Source of the DNA: Xenopus tropicalis
Lineage: Eukaryota; Chordata; Amphibia; Anura; Pipidae
DNA: 64,000 nt
Direction: 5' to 3'
Assembly (NCBI RefSeq): GCF_000004195.4
Contig: NC_030680.2
Location: 144,687,545 to 144,751,544 of the forward strand
Below, in pieces: positions 22,051 to 33,547 of the stretch. Every line of letters begins with the position of its first letter. Positions within the stretch are counted from its first letter, which is position 1. The notes under the pieces were generated by a model, which worked only from the letters and a program-made list of their open reading frames with translations, was not told the origin of the DNA and did no database searches. A program made the position numbers and the translations under genes.

Positions 22051-23098
22051 CCCAGGTGGTTGGTGGGCATCAGTGATTGGGTCAGGTACAGGTATATCGA
22101 TAACAGAGTGGGCACAGTGAGGTTGGGAGAGAACAGGTTAGTCACCGTTGGTCAACAAATTGTCAACCTGCACAGATTTATCCATATAAACTCTGGGCAG
22201 TTGCCATAGACATCTCCAGATGCACCAAATGTAACCTCCATCCCTTTTGGGATCAGTAACTCAGAACCGTCAGGAGTTTTCAGATTCAGGAGGAAACAAG
22301 CTAAAGCCAATGGCCACAAACCAAGTCATAGTCAACGACATGAATGCACTGGTGCATAGAAACGGGTTCTCTTCTAAACAATTGACCCACTTTTATCAGT
22401 GAGGGACAAAATAAGGTTCTAGAACTGTCTAGAACTGCTCTTCCAGCTTGCCCTCTGGGTGCTCGCTCTTTTGGCCAACATATTGTCTGTCTAATCCAGA
22501 TAGACAGTGCCCATAAATATGAACTGTTTAATACGTTTGAAGCGCTTCCCTCAGCAAGTTTACTTTTACATTCCATGCAGTGTTTTATCATAGGGATGTC
22601 ATATTCCGAGGATGTGGTGTCTGCCGAGATGATTTGTCTTCTTGCTACCAGTTAGTTCTTGGCACATCCAAGAACATTATTTTTAATCTGGATAGAATTT
22701 TCATCTGTTTGGCCTTTTTTATATTCAATCAATTGATGCCGCAGGGACAAACATTTGTAATGCTTTGGGAGTAGTCAGTTTAAATGTCCCATCTACATCC
22801 TCTCAATCAATCATGCTTGCTGTCATTTAGAATTTTCCTTTCCTTATTACTGTCCCATCTCTGCCTGTCGGCTCAGGCCTGGGGACAATAAAGGCCAGTT
22901 TTTGTTCTTTTATGGTCTTCTCTGGGTCTGGCTACATGGGGAAATCTCTAATAATCAGGTACCCTCTTTTTATTCTGTATTAATATTCTATCATCTGTAT
23001 GATATAGTGCATTTGCCTCCATTGTAGAGCATTGCAGAATAGGCTGCTGTTTCATACGTACATAATAATAATGATTACTAATGATGGAGAGGTGCAAT
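22051..23098. other. Non-repetitive stretch, no gene recognised
   Basis: A 96-codon minus-strand frame at 22301-22591 has no recognised domain. No repeats detected. Confidence 0.35.
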
Positions 23099-23167
23099 CA
23101 GTGTCAGACTGGAGTGTCCGGGCCCCCCAGGGCTGCCGCCTTGGGCCCACCCACCCCAGTCTAGAGC
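23099..23167. mobile_element. Degenerate hAT-type MITE remnant
   Basis: 'cagtgtcagactggag' and 'caccccagtcta' look like decayed CAGGGTCGGACTGGG-family ends around a short C-rich core. Weak call. Confidence 0.35.
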
Positions 23168-23539
23168 TGCTATCCCCCCCCCCATCGCCTACCACACTTC
23201 CTCCTTGCCTGCACTTATAGGCAGGGGGGCAGTCCTGGGTGGGTGGGGGCCACGAGGCCCATCAGGGTGTTTTTTCCAATGTCAAGTCCAAATCTGGGTG
23301 CAGTGCAAAAAGCCAAGAGGAACTCAGTTTAAAAAAAAAAAAAAAAAAAAAATATCCAAGCTGGCAAGATACTGACCACCCAAGTGGTTCCTTTATATTA
23401 TGTGGGGTGTAGACCAGGGAGCAGACCCTATTTATGGCCTGTTGCTCTCCATAGGTCATGGACAACTTGCCCAAGATATAGATAGGGAAGCCAATCATTT
23501 TGGAAACATGGCATCATAGGCTGCTACAATGATCTGGAG
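23168..23539. other. Unique-looking stretch with a poly-A run
   Basis: A run of about 22 A lies at 23331-23352, otherwise nothing recognisable. The A-run might be an old retroposon tail, but no element body is evident. Confidence 0.35.
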
Positions 23540-23543
23540 TTAA

Positions 23544-23875
23544 GCCCCCCATACACGTTAAGATTCGCTCGCTTGGCGAGATCGCCAAGCGAGCAGATCT
23601 TCACTTGATATCCCCACCTACGGGTGGGCGATATCAGGGAGTGTGTAGGCCAAATGATCGAATTATATTGGCGGCAATGGGGCAGTTGGTCCGGGGACCG
23701 AATCGCCCCCCGATCCGACTGAATTTTCTAACCTGGCCGATCCATTTCTGGCCAATTTCAGGCCAGTTATCGGTTGGGCAGGCCCCTCGTTTCTGCCCCT
23801 ACACGGGCCGATAAGCTGCCGAATCGCTCCAAGGGACCCATATCGGCAGCTACAATCAGACCGTGTATGGGGACC
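23544..23875. mobile_element. TTAA-flanked serial-hairpin MITE (332 bp)
   Basis: TTAA occurs on both sides (23540-23543 and 23876-23879). Ends are 'gccccccatacacg' and 'cgtgtatggggacc'. The interior is a row of short palindromes, including 'cgctcgcttggcgagatcg' with its complement, 'gatatccccacc'/'gggtgggcgatatc', and 'ggccgataagctgccgaatc'. TTAA targets are used by piggyBac- and Kolobok-type transposases. Which one mobilised it is not shown here. Confidence 0.85.
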
Positions 23876-23879
23876 TTAA

Positions 23880-24720
23880 GGCAGTAGCCAGTGCGTGGCC
23901 AACTTTAGTCTGAACAATGAAATCTTTCTATTCAGTCCAGCCATGTATGCGGCTGTATAGGAATAAATACCCCCTTTGGATTGCATTCAGTCACCCAGTT
24001 GGAGAGCACTGTTATAGATCTGATTCTGTTCTTGGACTGTTTGCTGAAATAAAAACATTTATCAACATTGGACTACGAAATATATTAACAGCTTGGCAAT
24101 GATCTGACTTATTTGCCTTTACTCACATGGGTGTTACAGGAGAGTAAATGAATAAGCCTAATCGTTCCATTCCCTTCATTAACTTAGTCCCCCTTTAGCT
24201 GGCACGCAGATTGCGGATATCTCTGTAATAGAACAGGTACATGAAGGGATATAAAGATTAATGATCCAATATCATCACGGGGAGCTGTTTTACAGGGGAG
24301 GAGAAGTGATAATATTTGCTCAGCATAAAGGTCAACTTGTTATAAATGACCATAATAGTCCTCATTAGGGGCCAATGTTACGTTTTTAGGCATAAACCGC
24401 GGGGCCCAAACAATTGTGGTGTTGTGCGTTAGGGCTCAGTGGGACTAGTGATACGGCCCCCATGATATATGTGTATGTATATGTGTAATATTTATGTTTA
24501 ATAATACAATGCATCTCCTCTTAGACAAGTAATACCTAATGGTGTGAAGATTTTTTTTAAGCAATAAAAGTCATCTCAGATGACTTTTATTGCTAATAGC
24601 AGGAAGACTAATGGACCAGCTCTACATGAACGAGCAGAATAAATACAGTTTTGTTAACTTTATTGTAGGATGAATGACATTTAAATGCAGAATGTGCAGT
24701 GCTTCCCAAGGGGCCCAGTA
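23880..24720. other. Non-repetitive stretch with a strong palindrome
   Basis: Unique-looking DNA with no gene. The notable feature is the hairpin at 24560-24594, listed separately. Confidence 0.4.
24560..24594. repeat. Perfect 17-bp inverted repeat with 1-nt spacer
   Basis: The left arm 'agcaataaaagtcatct' is followed by a single c and then its exact reverse complement. A T-run precedes it at 24551-24558. It is not part of any dispersed element visible in the window. Confidence 0.9.
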
Positions 24721-25399
24721 TCCTTATCATTTACAGTAGGGGGTACATTATCCCTTATAATACATGAGTGATACTCAGAGTTCCCTGTATAACTCAGCCT
24801 GCAGCCTTGTGCCTTTATATGGGCACAGAACCCCTCAGTGACTGCTAATATCCTTATCATTTACAGTAGGGGGTACATTATCCCTTATAATACATGAGTG
24901 ATACTCAGAGTTCCCTGTATAACTCAGCCTGCAGCCTTGTGCCTTTATATGGGCACAGAACCCCTCAGTGACTGCTAATATCCTTATCATTTACAGTAGG
25001 GGGTACATTATCCCTTATAATACATGAGTGATACTCAGAGTTCCCTGTATAACTCAGCCTGCAGCCTTGTGCCTTTATATGGGCACAGAACCCCTCAGTG
25101 ACTGCTAATATCCTTATCATTTACAGTAGGGGGTACATTATCCCTTATAATACATGAGTGATACTCAGAGTTCCCTGTATAACTCAGCCTGCAGCCTTGT
25201 GCCTTTATATGGGCACAGAACCCCTCAGTGACTGCTAATATCCTTATCATTTACAGTAGGGGGTACATTATCCCTTATAATACATGAGTGATACTCAGAG
25301 TTCCCTGTATAACTCAGCCTGCAGCCTTGTGCCTTTATATGGGGGGCACAGAACCCCTCAGTGACTGCTAATATCCTTATCATTTACAGTAGGGGGTAG
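24721..25399. repeat. 130-bp tandem array, 5.2 near-identical copies
   Basis: 'tccttatcatttacagtagg' starts at 24721, 24851, 24981, 25111 and 25241, exactly 130 bp apart, then about 133 bp later after an insertion in 'atggggggcac'. Copies are almost identical, implying recent duplication or homogenisation. Confidence 0.97.
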
Positions 25400-26179
25400 C
25401 TCCATAGATCTCCAGTCTGTGCTTAATGCTTGGGGCTTAGGGAAGTTAAGGGGAACTTGTGCATAATCCGGTTGTGTTTAGCCTGAAAGTTTCCTTTGTA
25501 TCATTCACTATTATAACATTCATTATAACATCTGGGGCGTATTTTCCAATTGCTGCGAGCCTACAGGATAATAGCACCATATTTAGTTCTAAAGCCTCTT
25601 CTTTTCTAAAGCATTTTAGCTAAATTATATTGCGGTTCATCCTGGGGACATGATGGCTTGGGTGCCGCTCTGACCGACACTCATTGGCTGCCAGTACAAG
25701 AGAGTAACTAAGTGAGTTCAGATCCTGGAAACAGACAGGGCAGGGCGCTGATACACGGGGGGTCATTTTCCAGTCTGTACAGTGCAGAGAGATTTCCAGT
25801 ACAAGACTATGACGTATGGGGCATGTAGCTTTGTGTTTATACATAGGGCATTAAGAAAGCAAGTGTCCGGCAACTGTGGTCAATTTTTTTCCATTACACA
25901 AAATATAATGTGTATATATAATATAGGCACCCAAGGGCTGCCCCCTAAAGTTGCCACTATATGCAATGGGCCCTTAGGTGTAGGGTTGCCACCTCTCCTG
26001 CAGGGAACTCCATGCAGGGAGGCGGAGTGTGACATCATGGGGCGGGGCAGAGACATCACAGGGCGGGTCACTGCCATCACAGGGGTGTGGCTATGATGCA
26101 GCGATCAGGAGGTCAGGAGGGGGCGGTAATAATCTGGTTTGGAGCAATTGGCTCTCTTCACGTCTTGTTTCACTTATGG
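25400..26179. other. Mostly non-repetitive; possible dispersed repeat at 25980-26100
   Basis: 'agggttgccacctctcctgc' followed by repeated 'gacatca..ggggcggg' motifs resembles a frog interspersed repeat; a related 'caggtggcaacccta' end lies near 48880 in reverse. No gene recognised. Confidence 0.35.
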
Positions 26180-26297
26180 GTTGCTTTATATGTTACTCTG
26201 TATGTCCAATGTATGTAACCCACTTATTGTACAGCGCTGCGGGATATGTAGGCGCTTTATAAATAAATGTTAATAATAATAATAATGTTAATAATTC
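26180..26297 (+). mobile_element. Probable LINE 3' end with AAT tail
   Basis: 'cccacttattgtacagcgct' and 'gcgggatatgtaggcgcttt' lead to an (AAT)n run at about 26266-26290. This is the reverse complement of the repeat at 17401-17501, with an independent tail. Confidence 0.55.
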
Positions 26298-27573
26298 CCT
26301 AAGCCCTGCCCACTGTTCCCCTGCTGATCTGGCTGACTACTTTGTGACTCAAAATGTAACAGTAGTCGCCTGTCCTCAGCCTGCCTTCAGCCTGCCTCCT
26401 CCCAATCCCACAATTCCCTGCACACGTGATGTCAATAAGGAAAGAAACATCCCAGTGCAATGCATTGTGGGTCATGTAGTTCCTGCATGCTGTCTGTAAG
26501 CTGGGGAGAAGTTGTTACAATTTGTAACATCAGTGGTTTAGTCCCTCCTCCCCTGCCAGGATTTCAAATGATGCAGAAAGAGAAGAACTGTTTTGCAGCT
26601 GGATTTCAGCATATAAAAATGGTATTTATTCATGGTTTTTGAAGGAACAGATTACAGGGATAGGGATATTAGGGGTTTCTGTGTTGTGTGGGGCTTTGGG
26701 CTTTGTAAGCCAAAATTCCCCTTTAATGAAAGTGGTGGTGGGGTAAGTGCAAGTTGCGCTTTGGATGTAAATGAGCCCATATGTGCCTGGCCATAGGTAT
26801 CTGACCCAAATCATTTATGTATAATTTGAGGGTTCTTCAGCCAAGGGAGCTTGAACACAAGCAGCAAAGTAAAATGAAGTTCTTGCCATTTTTATTATTC
26901 ATTGTATTTTACCAGCATAAAGCACTTACCCATAATGTCGTTGCATGAAAACATCTTTTCAAAATAGCAATTTGCCAGATAATTCTGTGCAGGTATTTTA
27001 AGCCTGAGAGCCGGAGTGCGTCTAAAAACTCAGTCCCCCTCCGGCTCTGAGATTTCATGTGAATCCGAGCAGGTTTGAATGGATGCGCCCGCAGCTCGGC
27101 AGTGAGTCAGCCCCATCGCAACCCCCCCGCGCAGCCTCCCTGCAACAATACTGACTCATCCTGCCTCTAAATCTGTAGCAAATTGCCTTCGTGTGTTTGT
27201 TTGGAAATGTCAAGGTACTCTTCTCTCTCTGTCTTGGGCTGCCTTTCAAAAAAAAAGCACTTTTTCCTATAATTCATCTTCTTTATGACAATAAAAAAAA
27301 ATTATAGCCGCTGCTTGTTATTTTTAACTGCGCGGCAGGAGTATATTCGGGGCTCCTCGCCCTGCTACTCTTTTCATTTGGCCATTCAATAGGCGGTTCT
27401 TTTATAAAATCATCTCAGTCCAATTTGCACTCACAGACTCACAGCTGAAATTAAGGAAAAACCCAAAGGAATGTTACAGAACAAAGTAAAAAGATGGGGC
27501 CACAGCTAAATATAAAGAACCCACAGCTTAAGGCAACGGTTGCCTTTCAGAGTTGAGGGTCGTACAGTAGAAC
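26298..27573. other. Non-repetitive stretch with candidate regulatory DNA
   Basis: About 26990-27420 is unique with a GC-rich hairpin ('gagagccggag' paired with 'ctccggctct' at 27006-27050) and AT-rich conserved-looking blocks. A 64-codon minus-strand frame at 27055-27249 has no recognised motif. Confidence 0.35.
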
Positions 27574-28352
27574 ATGTAGGCAGCCTTGGCCTCCTGGGAT
27601 CCATGTAGGCAGCCTTGGCCTCCTGGGATCCATGTAGGCAGCCTTGGCCTCCTGGGATCCATGTTGGCAGCCTTGGCCTCCTGGGATCCATGTAGGCAGC
27701 CTTGGCCTCCTGGGATCCATGTAGGCAGCCTTGGCCTCCTGGGATCCATGTAGGCAGCCTTGGCCTCCTGGGATCCATGTAGGCAGCCTTGGTCTCCTGG
27801 GATCCATGTAGGCAGCCTTGGTCTCCTGGGATCCATGTAGGCAGCCTTGGCCTCCTGGGATCCATGTAGGCAGCCTTGGTCTCCTGCGATCCATGTAGGC
27901 AGCCTTGGTCTCCTGGGATCCATGTAGGCAGCCTTGATCTCCTGGGATCCATGTAGGCAGCCTTGGCCTCCTGGGATCCATGTAGGCAGCCTTGGCCTCC
28001 TGGGATCCATGTAGGCAGCCTTGGCCTCCTGGGATCCATGTAGGCAGCCTTGGCCTCCTGGGATCCATGTAGGCAGCCTTGGCCTCCTGGGATCCATGTA
28101 GGCAGCCTTGGCCTCCTGGGATCCATGTAGGCAGCCTTGGCCTCCTGGGATCCATGTAGGCAGCCTTGGTCTCCTGGGATCCATGTAGGCAGCCTTGGTC
28201 TCCTGGGATCCATGTAGGCAGCCTTGGTCTCCTGGGATCCATGTAGGCAGCCTTGGTCTCCTGGGATCCATGTAGGCAGCCTTGGCCTCCTGGGATCCAT
28301 GTTGGCAGCCTTGGTCTCCTGGCATCCATGTAGGCAGCATTGGTCTCCTGGG
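27574..28352. repeat. 29-bp satellite, about 27 copies
   Basis: The unit is 'ctgggatccatgtaggcagc' plus 'cttggcctc', with a C/T variant (ggcctc or ggtctc) that clusters in blocks. Every unit carries GGATCC apart from rare mutants. The minus strand lacks stops in the unit, so frames of 270-295 codons are open in all three phases. They are not genes. Confidence 0.97.
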
Positions 28353-29142
28353 AAATCACATTCACTCTCATTATTTCTGGTTATGCCAGTCACTTTTTTT
28401 AAAGGTGCAGGTTGGAAAATCAGTTCCCTATGGCTGCAGCATACAGAAGGAGGGTTTGTTTATACAGAGCTCATTATCTCAATTTAAACGAATTACACTG
28501 TGGTATATATTTTTAAGACAAGGCATCATGTAAGGCAAAGGGGTATATAGGCTTGCTGGCTATACATACTGGGGGAGGTGTTGAGGATTTTTGGTTGTGC
28601 GAGACCAATGCATTGTTGTAGCAAAAGTACCTATAATAGCACTCATGTAATAATGGGGTTTATGTTCCCCTTTAAAGGCTACCTCCTCAATAAAGTGTGT
28701 AGCCCAGGGGGTGGGCAGTTAGCAATAACCCAAGTCTGAATTCCACTTGCTCTGATGTGGAAGGAAAGACAAGTACCCCTCCTGACATGTTTGGGAAGCT
28801 ATTTTGGAGCGGTGGGAGGGCAGCGCTTAGTGATTAGTCCCTCTCCAGCCCAGAATCTATTCCTGTTCCCCTTAATTATATCTTTAGACAGCATTTCTCT
28901 ATGCAGATGGGATGTAATTAAAGATCATTGGTTTTAAAATATTAAGCCACCTTAATCCAAAGGCTGCCCCCCCCAACCCCCCCAAATGTTTTTCTTGCGC
29001 TTGAGATCTAAATGATTTGGGTCTGTGGGAATTCTCGGCTAGAATATCTGGAGAGCAGATGCTGAGGGCTCCTGGCTTCATATCCTTCTCTATGTAGGGT
29101 TCCCACTATCCTCTCTTACTCTCGACTTACCCCTCAACACCA
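28353..29142. other. Non-repetitive stretch, no gene recognised
   Basis: Unique-looking DNA with only short frames lacking recognised motifs. Confidence 0.4.
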
Positions 29143-29220
29143 TCTTAAAGGGGCAGTATGCCTTTATGTTATGTATGTTATAGAATGACCAATTCCAAGC
29201 AACTTTTCAATTGGTCTTCA

Positions 29221-29256
<36 letters not shown>

Positions 29257-29600
29257 TATTATTGTTATTATTTGCCTTCTTCTTTCAACCCTTTCCATCT
29301 TTCAATTGGGGGTCACTGACCCGGCAGCCAAAAAAACAGTTGCCCTGTGCGCCTACAATTTTATTGTTATTGTCACTTTGTATTACTGATTTTTCTATTC
29401 AGGTCCCTCTCCTATATATATATCAGTCTCTCATTCAAAATGCTTCCTGGTTGCTAAGGTCATTTGAAACCTAGCAACCAGATAACTGCTGAAATTCCAA
29501 ACTTGAGAGTGGCTGAACAAAAAATAAGATAATAAAAAAAAACCACAGATATTAAAAAATTAAGACCAATTGCAAATTGTCTCAGAATATTACCCTCAAC
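29143..29600 (+). mobile_element. T2-type MITE, nearly complete
   Basis: It starts 'ttaaaggggcagtatgcc', matching the TTAAAGGRR terminus of the Xenopus T2 MITE family with TTAA target. Internal landmarks are 'caattggtcttcattattta', an AT microsatellite (29226-29252), 'caattgggggtcactgaccc', 'ggttgctaaggtcatttgaa' and 'gcaaattgtctcagaatatt'. The right terminus is eroded or merged with the next fragment. Confidence 0.8.
29226..29252. repeat. (AT)n microsatellite inside the T2 MITE
   Basis: Pure AT dinucleotide run in the position where related elements have an AT-rich spacer. Confidence 0.95.
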
Positions 29601-29607
29601 ATCATGT

Positions 29608-29715
29608 TTAAGGGGTTGTACACTTTTGAGTTACCTTTTTGCATGCTGTTGAGAGTTATATTCCGAGACAGCTTGCAACTGGTCTTCATTTTTTTTATTG
29701 TTTGTGTGAGATGCT
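29608..29715 (+). mobile_element. T2-type MITE left-end fragment
   Basis: A second start, 'tttaaggggttgtacac', is followed by diverged T2 sequence ending at 'actggtcttcattttttt'. It is interrupted by the hAT insertion at 29716, and no T2 remainder is obvious beyond it. Confidence 0.55.
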
Positions 29716-29950
29716 CAGGGTCGAAATTGGGGGTGCAGGGCCCTCAGGGACCCCTGCGCCCCCCACTGGCCCCTGCCGCCTTCCCCCCCATCCCACAGAG
29801 GCCCCAAACACCCTCCGACCCCCTCCCCCAAGCGCTCCCATCAGGGGAGGGAGATGGCAGATCACAGGAGTGCCCTGGGGGGGATCGGATCTGGGCTGCC
29901 GGGGCCCACCGGGTTTTTTCCCAGTACCCCGGCGACCCAGTCCGACGCTG
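29716..29950. mobile_element. hAT-type MITE (CAGGGTCGGACTGGG family)
   Basis: It starts 'cagggtcgaaattggg' and ends 'cccagtccgacgctg', flanked on both sides by the exact 8-mer 'gagatgct' (29708-29715 and 29951-29958). The target lay in a T2 fragment. Confidence 0.88.
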
Positions 29951-29958
29951 GAGATGCT

Positions 29959-30919
29959 ACAGGGTTGCAGGTAACAGTGCTCTGGTATCTGACTTACCCA
30001 AGACTCAGGGCTGACTCATATGGTCCATTGGAGAACCCTGCCTATTGCCTGTGAGGGATCTATGATGTCACCAAGGGCTCTATAAAAAGACGGGCTCTGA
30101 TTGGCTTATAATTGAAGGAGAAGCTATCCATATTTAATGAATAAATAAACCATTAAACATTAATTACTTGAGTGCATTTATAGGGTCACACTAAGATTCA
30201 ATTGTGTTGGGGGGGGGGGATGATTCAATGCAGTCAAAGAAAGACTTATAGTTATTATAAATGGTTATTATGATAACTGGGTGCCATGGCGATGCTCCTG
30301 TCGGTCCCTTGTATGGAGAGGTGGGAGTAAGGTAACACAAACCCCCCCGATGTACAACGTCCTTATCACAGGGAATAATGGAGGGATAAATTAGCTTTAA
30401 CTCAGCCGGACTTCTTCATTTACCAACGTGACACCCAGCTGATGGCTTCTATAGAGAAGAACATCCGTGAGCAAAAGAGACAAATTCATCTGATACAGCC
30501 CCCGCATGGAGCGCTCCAACCCACCCCACCCTACGGTTACCATGGTGCCAGCACTGGCTTATATGTCCTTGTATGCTATTAACTGCCCACTCAGTCTGGA
30601 GGAGAGTGATCTGCACTGTGTGGGGTAGGAGATAGGAAAGGGACTTGATATAAAGGGGAAATAATAATATCCCCAATAGAATATTTAAGTCAAAATGTTG
30701 GAATGTGCCATAGCTTATGGCCCCAAACTGCTACTGCCAGGCTGGTATAAATGACACATTTTCATTGGTTTAATATTATTAAATAAAAGCAGAAAGCAGT
30801 ATCTGGCTGGCTGCTTTATATTCTCTGCACTGCTGGTTCTGACTTTAGAAACAATGTAGCAGAAGGCAGCTGACCTGAAGAAGAACTAATAGTTACTGCA
30901 TTGTAGATATGAATAGGTA
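29959..30919. other. Non-repetitive stretch, no gene recognised
   Basis: Unique-looking DNA with a G-run near 30210. A 75-codon minus-strand frame at 30449-30676 has no recognised motif. Confidence 0.4.
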
Positions 30920-31585
30920 TAGGTATGGGACCCATTATCCAGAATGCTTGGGACCTGAGGTTTTCCGGATAATGGGTCTTTCTGTAATTCAGACCTCCTA
31001 CCTTAAGTCTGATAAAAAAAAGTATTTAAACAGTAATTAAACCCAATAAGATTGTTTTGGCTCTAATAAGGATTAATTATATCTTAGTTGGGATCAAGTA
31101 CAGGTACTGTGTTATTATTACAGAGAAAATGGAATCATTTAACCATTAAATAAACCCAATAGGGTTGTTCTGCCCCAATAAGGGGTAATTATATCTTAGT
31201 TGGGATCAAGTACAGGTACTGTTTTATTATTACAGAGAAAAGGGAATCATTTAACCATTAAATAAACCCAATAGGGCTGTTCTGCCCCCAATAAGGGGTA
31301 ATTATATCTTAGTTGGGATCAAGTACAGGTACTGTTTTATTATTACAGAGAAAAGGGAATCATTTAACCATTAAATAAACCCAATAGGGCTGTTCTGCCC
31401 CTAATAAGGGGTAATTATATCTTAGTTGGGATCAAGTACAGGTACTGTTTTATTATTATAGAGAAAAAGGAAACCATTTTAAAAAATGTGAATTATTTGA
31501 TTAAAATGGAGTCTATGGGAGATGGCCTTTCGGTAATTCGGAACTTTCTGGATATTGGCTTTCCGGATGAGGGGTCCGATACCTG
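30920..31585 (-). mobile_element. TA-flanked MITE with 113-bp internal array (4 units)
   Basis: Both ends are present: 'taggtatgggacccattatc' at left and 'ggggtccgatacctg' at right, with TA outside each. Four 'ggtaattatatctta'-type cores lie between, reading in reverse orientation to the copies at 1.6, 19 and 37 kb. Confidence 0.88.
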
Positions 31586-31587
31586 TA

Positions 31588-32196
31588 TAGTGGCCCTCTA
31601 GGGCAATATTGGCACTGGCATTCTGATTCCAAAAACCAGAATTATGAAGAAAAGAGTGTGAGCAGACAAACAAACATATCTAACAATGATACATTTGTAC
31701 CTATGTGTATTTATTTTTATAGCTTTGTACATTAACTATCTAAATGCCAGAAACCACATTGATTTCCCAGCACTGTCACAACGCAGCGGTCGCTTTCATG
31801 CACTAAGTGCACGCAGTCGGCCAAGAGTCTCTTCAACTCCCATTGACCGGTGGTTCAGCGCCGCCGAAGAGCGAGGATTAGCAGTTGTCTTCAAAGGGGA
31901 TAAGACCTTCTGCCAATTTAACTGCGCCACGGTCGGCTTTTTATCTCAGCTTCTTCCCTCCTTCCCGTCGGAGTGACTGCCACGGGCTAATGACATATAC
32001 TGGGGAATTAAGAACTACGCTGGTATCTCCAGCAGTGCAGCGCTGCTCACACTGTCATGAAAGGCTTTACTTGCTCTGCCCTTAATGCCTCTAGCACTTA
32101 CCTAGTTAATCTCCAAACCAATAGGAGTTAAAGGGCAAATAAATAAGTATTATATATTTTGTTGGGGCAAAGATTACACGCATATATATATACACA
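31588..32196. other. Non-repetitive stretch with candidate regulatory DNA
   Basis: About 31740-32110 is unique, CpG-containing and repeat-free, including 'cacgggctaatgacatatac'. The 96-codon frame at 31686-31976 shows no recognised domain. Confidence 0.35.
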
Positions 32197-33066
32197 TGGG
32201 GGCTGTTCCTGCTGAATTGTGCTTAGTACAGGGGAATCCCTATGTGCCATAGTTTTATGGTATCTCTCTTTACAGGCTATGAGCAAACTTAGGGGGCTGT
32301 TCCTGCTGAATTGTGCTTAGTACAGGGGAATCCCTATGTGCCATAGTTTTATGGTATCTCTCTGTACAGGCTATGAGCAAACTTAGGGGGCTGTTCCTGC
32401 TGAATTGTGCTTAGTACAAGGGAATCCCTATGCTGCCCCCATAGTTTTATGGTATCTCTCTTTACAGGCTATGGGCAAACTTAGGGGGCTGTTCCTGCTG
32501 AATTGTGCTTAGTACAGGGGAATCCCTATGCTGCCATAGTTTTATGGTATCTCTCTGTACAGGCTATGAGCAAACGTAGGGGGCTGTTCCTGCTGAATTG
32601 TGCTTAGTACAGGGGAATCCCTATGTGCCATAGTTTTATGGTATCTCTCTGTACAGGCTATGAGCAAACTTAGGGGGCTGTTCCTGCTGAATTGTGCTTA
32701 GTAAAGGGGAATCCCTATGCTGCCATAGTTTTATGTTATCTCTCTGTACAGGCTATGAGCAAACTTAGGGGGCTGTTCCTGCTGAATTGTGCTTAGTAAA
32801 GGGGAATCCCTATGCTGCCATAGTTTTATGTTATCTCTCTGTACAGGCTATGAGCAAACTTATGGGCTGTTCCTGCTGAATTGTGCTTAGTACAGGGGAA
32901 TCCCTATGTGCCATAGTTTTATGGTATCTCTCTGTACAGGCTATGAGCAAACTTAGGGGGCTGTTCCTGCTGAATTGTGCTTAGTATAAGGGAATACAGA
33001 TGTTGTATGGTATCTCTCTGTACAGACTATGTGCCTAACAATAGGGGGCTGTTCCTGCTGAAATAT
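32197..33066. repeat. 94-95 bp tandem array, about 9 copies
   Basis: 'atagttttatgg' starts at 32249, 32343, 32441, 32535, 32630, 32725, 32820 and 32913, with a decayed unit near 33003. It is the same unit as at 1264-1529, same orientation. Two neighbouring units share a 'gtaaagg' and 'tgttatctc' variant, showing local unit duplication. Confidence 0.95.
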
Positions 33067-33327
33067 GGTAACAAATATGCTAATTCTAATATACCAACTG
33101 TAAGTTTCTATATTTCTACACTTTGCCTTCTTAAATGTAACAGCAAAATAGATGTTGTTAATAGCAGAGTACTAAGGATGGATCCTTTATCAGCCAAAGT
33201 TACAGGGTTAAAATAAACCTCACACTATCTTGTTACCTTCATTCTTGGAATTACACAATCACAGCAAACAGGCAGCCGCCATTTTGTGGACACTGTTAGT
33301 AAAGCTTTGCATCATGCTTGTTTGTGT
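33067..33327. other. AT-rich spacer
   Basis: Unique-looking sequence between two arrays. Confidence 0.35.
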
Positions 33328-33459
33328 GATAGAATGAAGGATAGAATGGGGGATAGAATGAAGGATAGAATGGAGGATAGAATGGGGGATAGAATGAAGG
33401 ATAGAATGGGGGATAGAATGGGGGATAGAATGGGGGATAGAATGGAGGATAGAATGGGG
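33328..33459. repeat. 12-bp minisatellite, 11 copies
   Basis: The unit is 'gatagaatgggg' with 'gaag' and 'ggag' variants. Because 12 is a multiple of three, one plus-strand frame reads Asp-Arg-Met-(Lys/Gly/Glu) repeatedly and one minus-strand frame reads Ile-(Pro/Leu)-His-Ser. Neither resembles a known protein. Confidence 0.95.
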
Positions 33460-33547
33460 GATCAGATGCCCAGGCCCCTGCACTGGCTACACAATGAGAT
33501 GGTGAGGAGGGAGGGGGTATTTGAGAAGTGCAGTAAAGTTAGTTGTT

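Noticed and set aside
23329..23352. Poly-A run as evidence of a processed pseudogene
   Set aside because: No coding similarity or target duplication is visible upstream.
24721..25399. Possible rDNA or small-RNA gene tandem
   Set aside because: The 130-bp unit shows no RNA polymerase III boxes or recognisable RNA fold and matches no known RNA gene I recall.
27506..28393. Minus-strand frames of 270-295 codons
   Set aside because: Three overlapping phases across the 29-bp satellite; an artefact of a stop-free unit.
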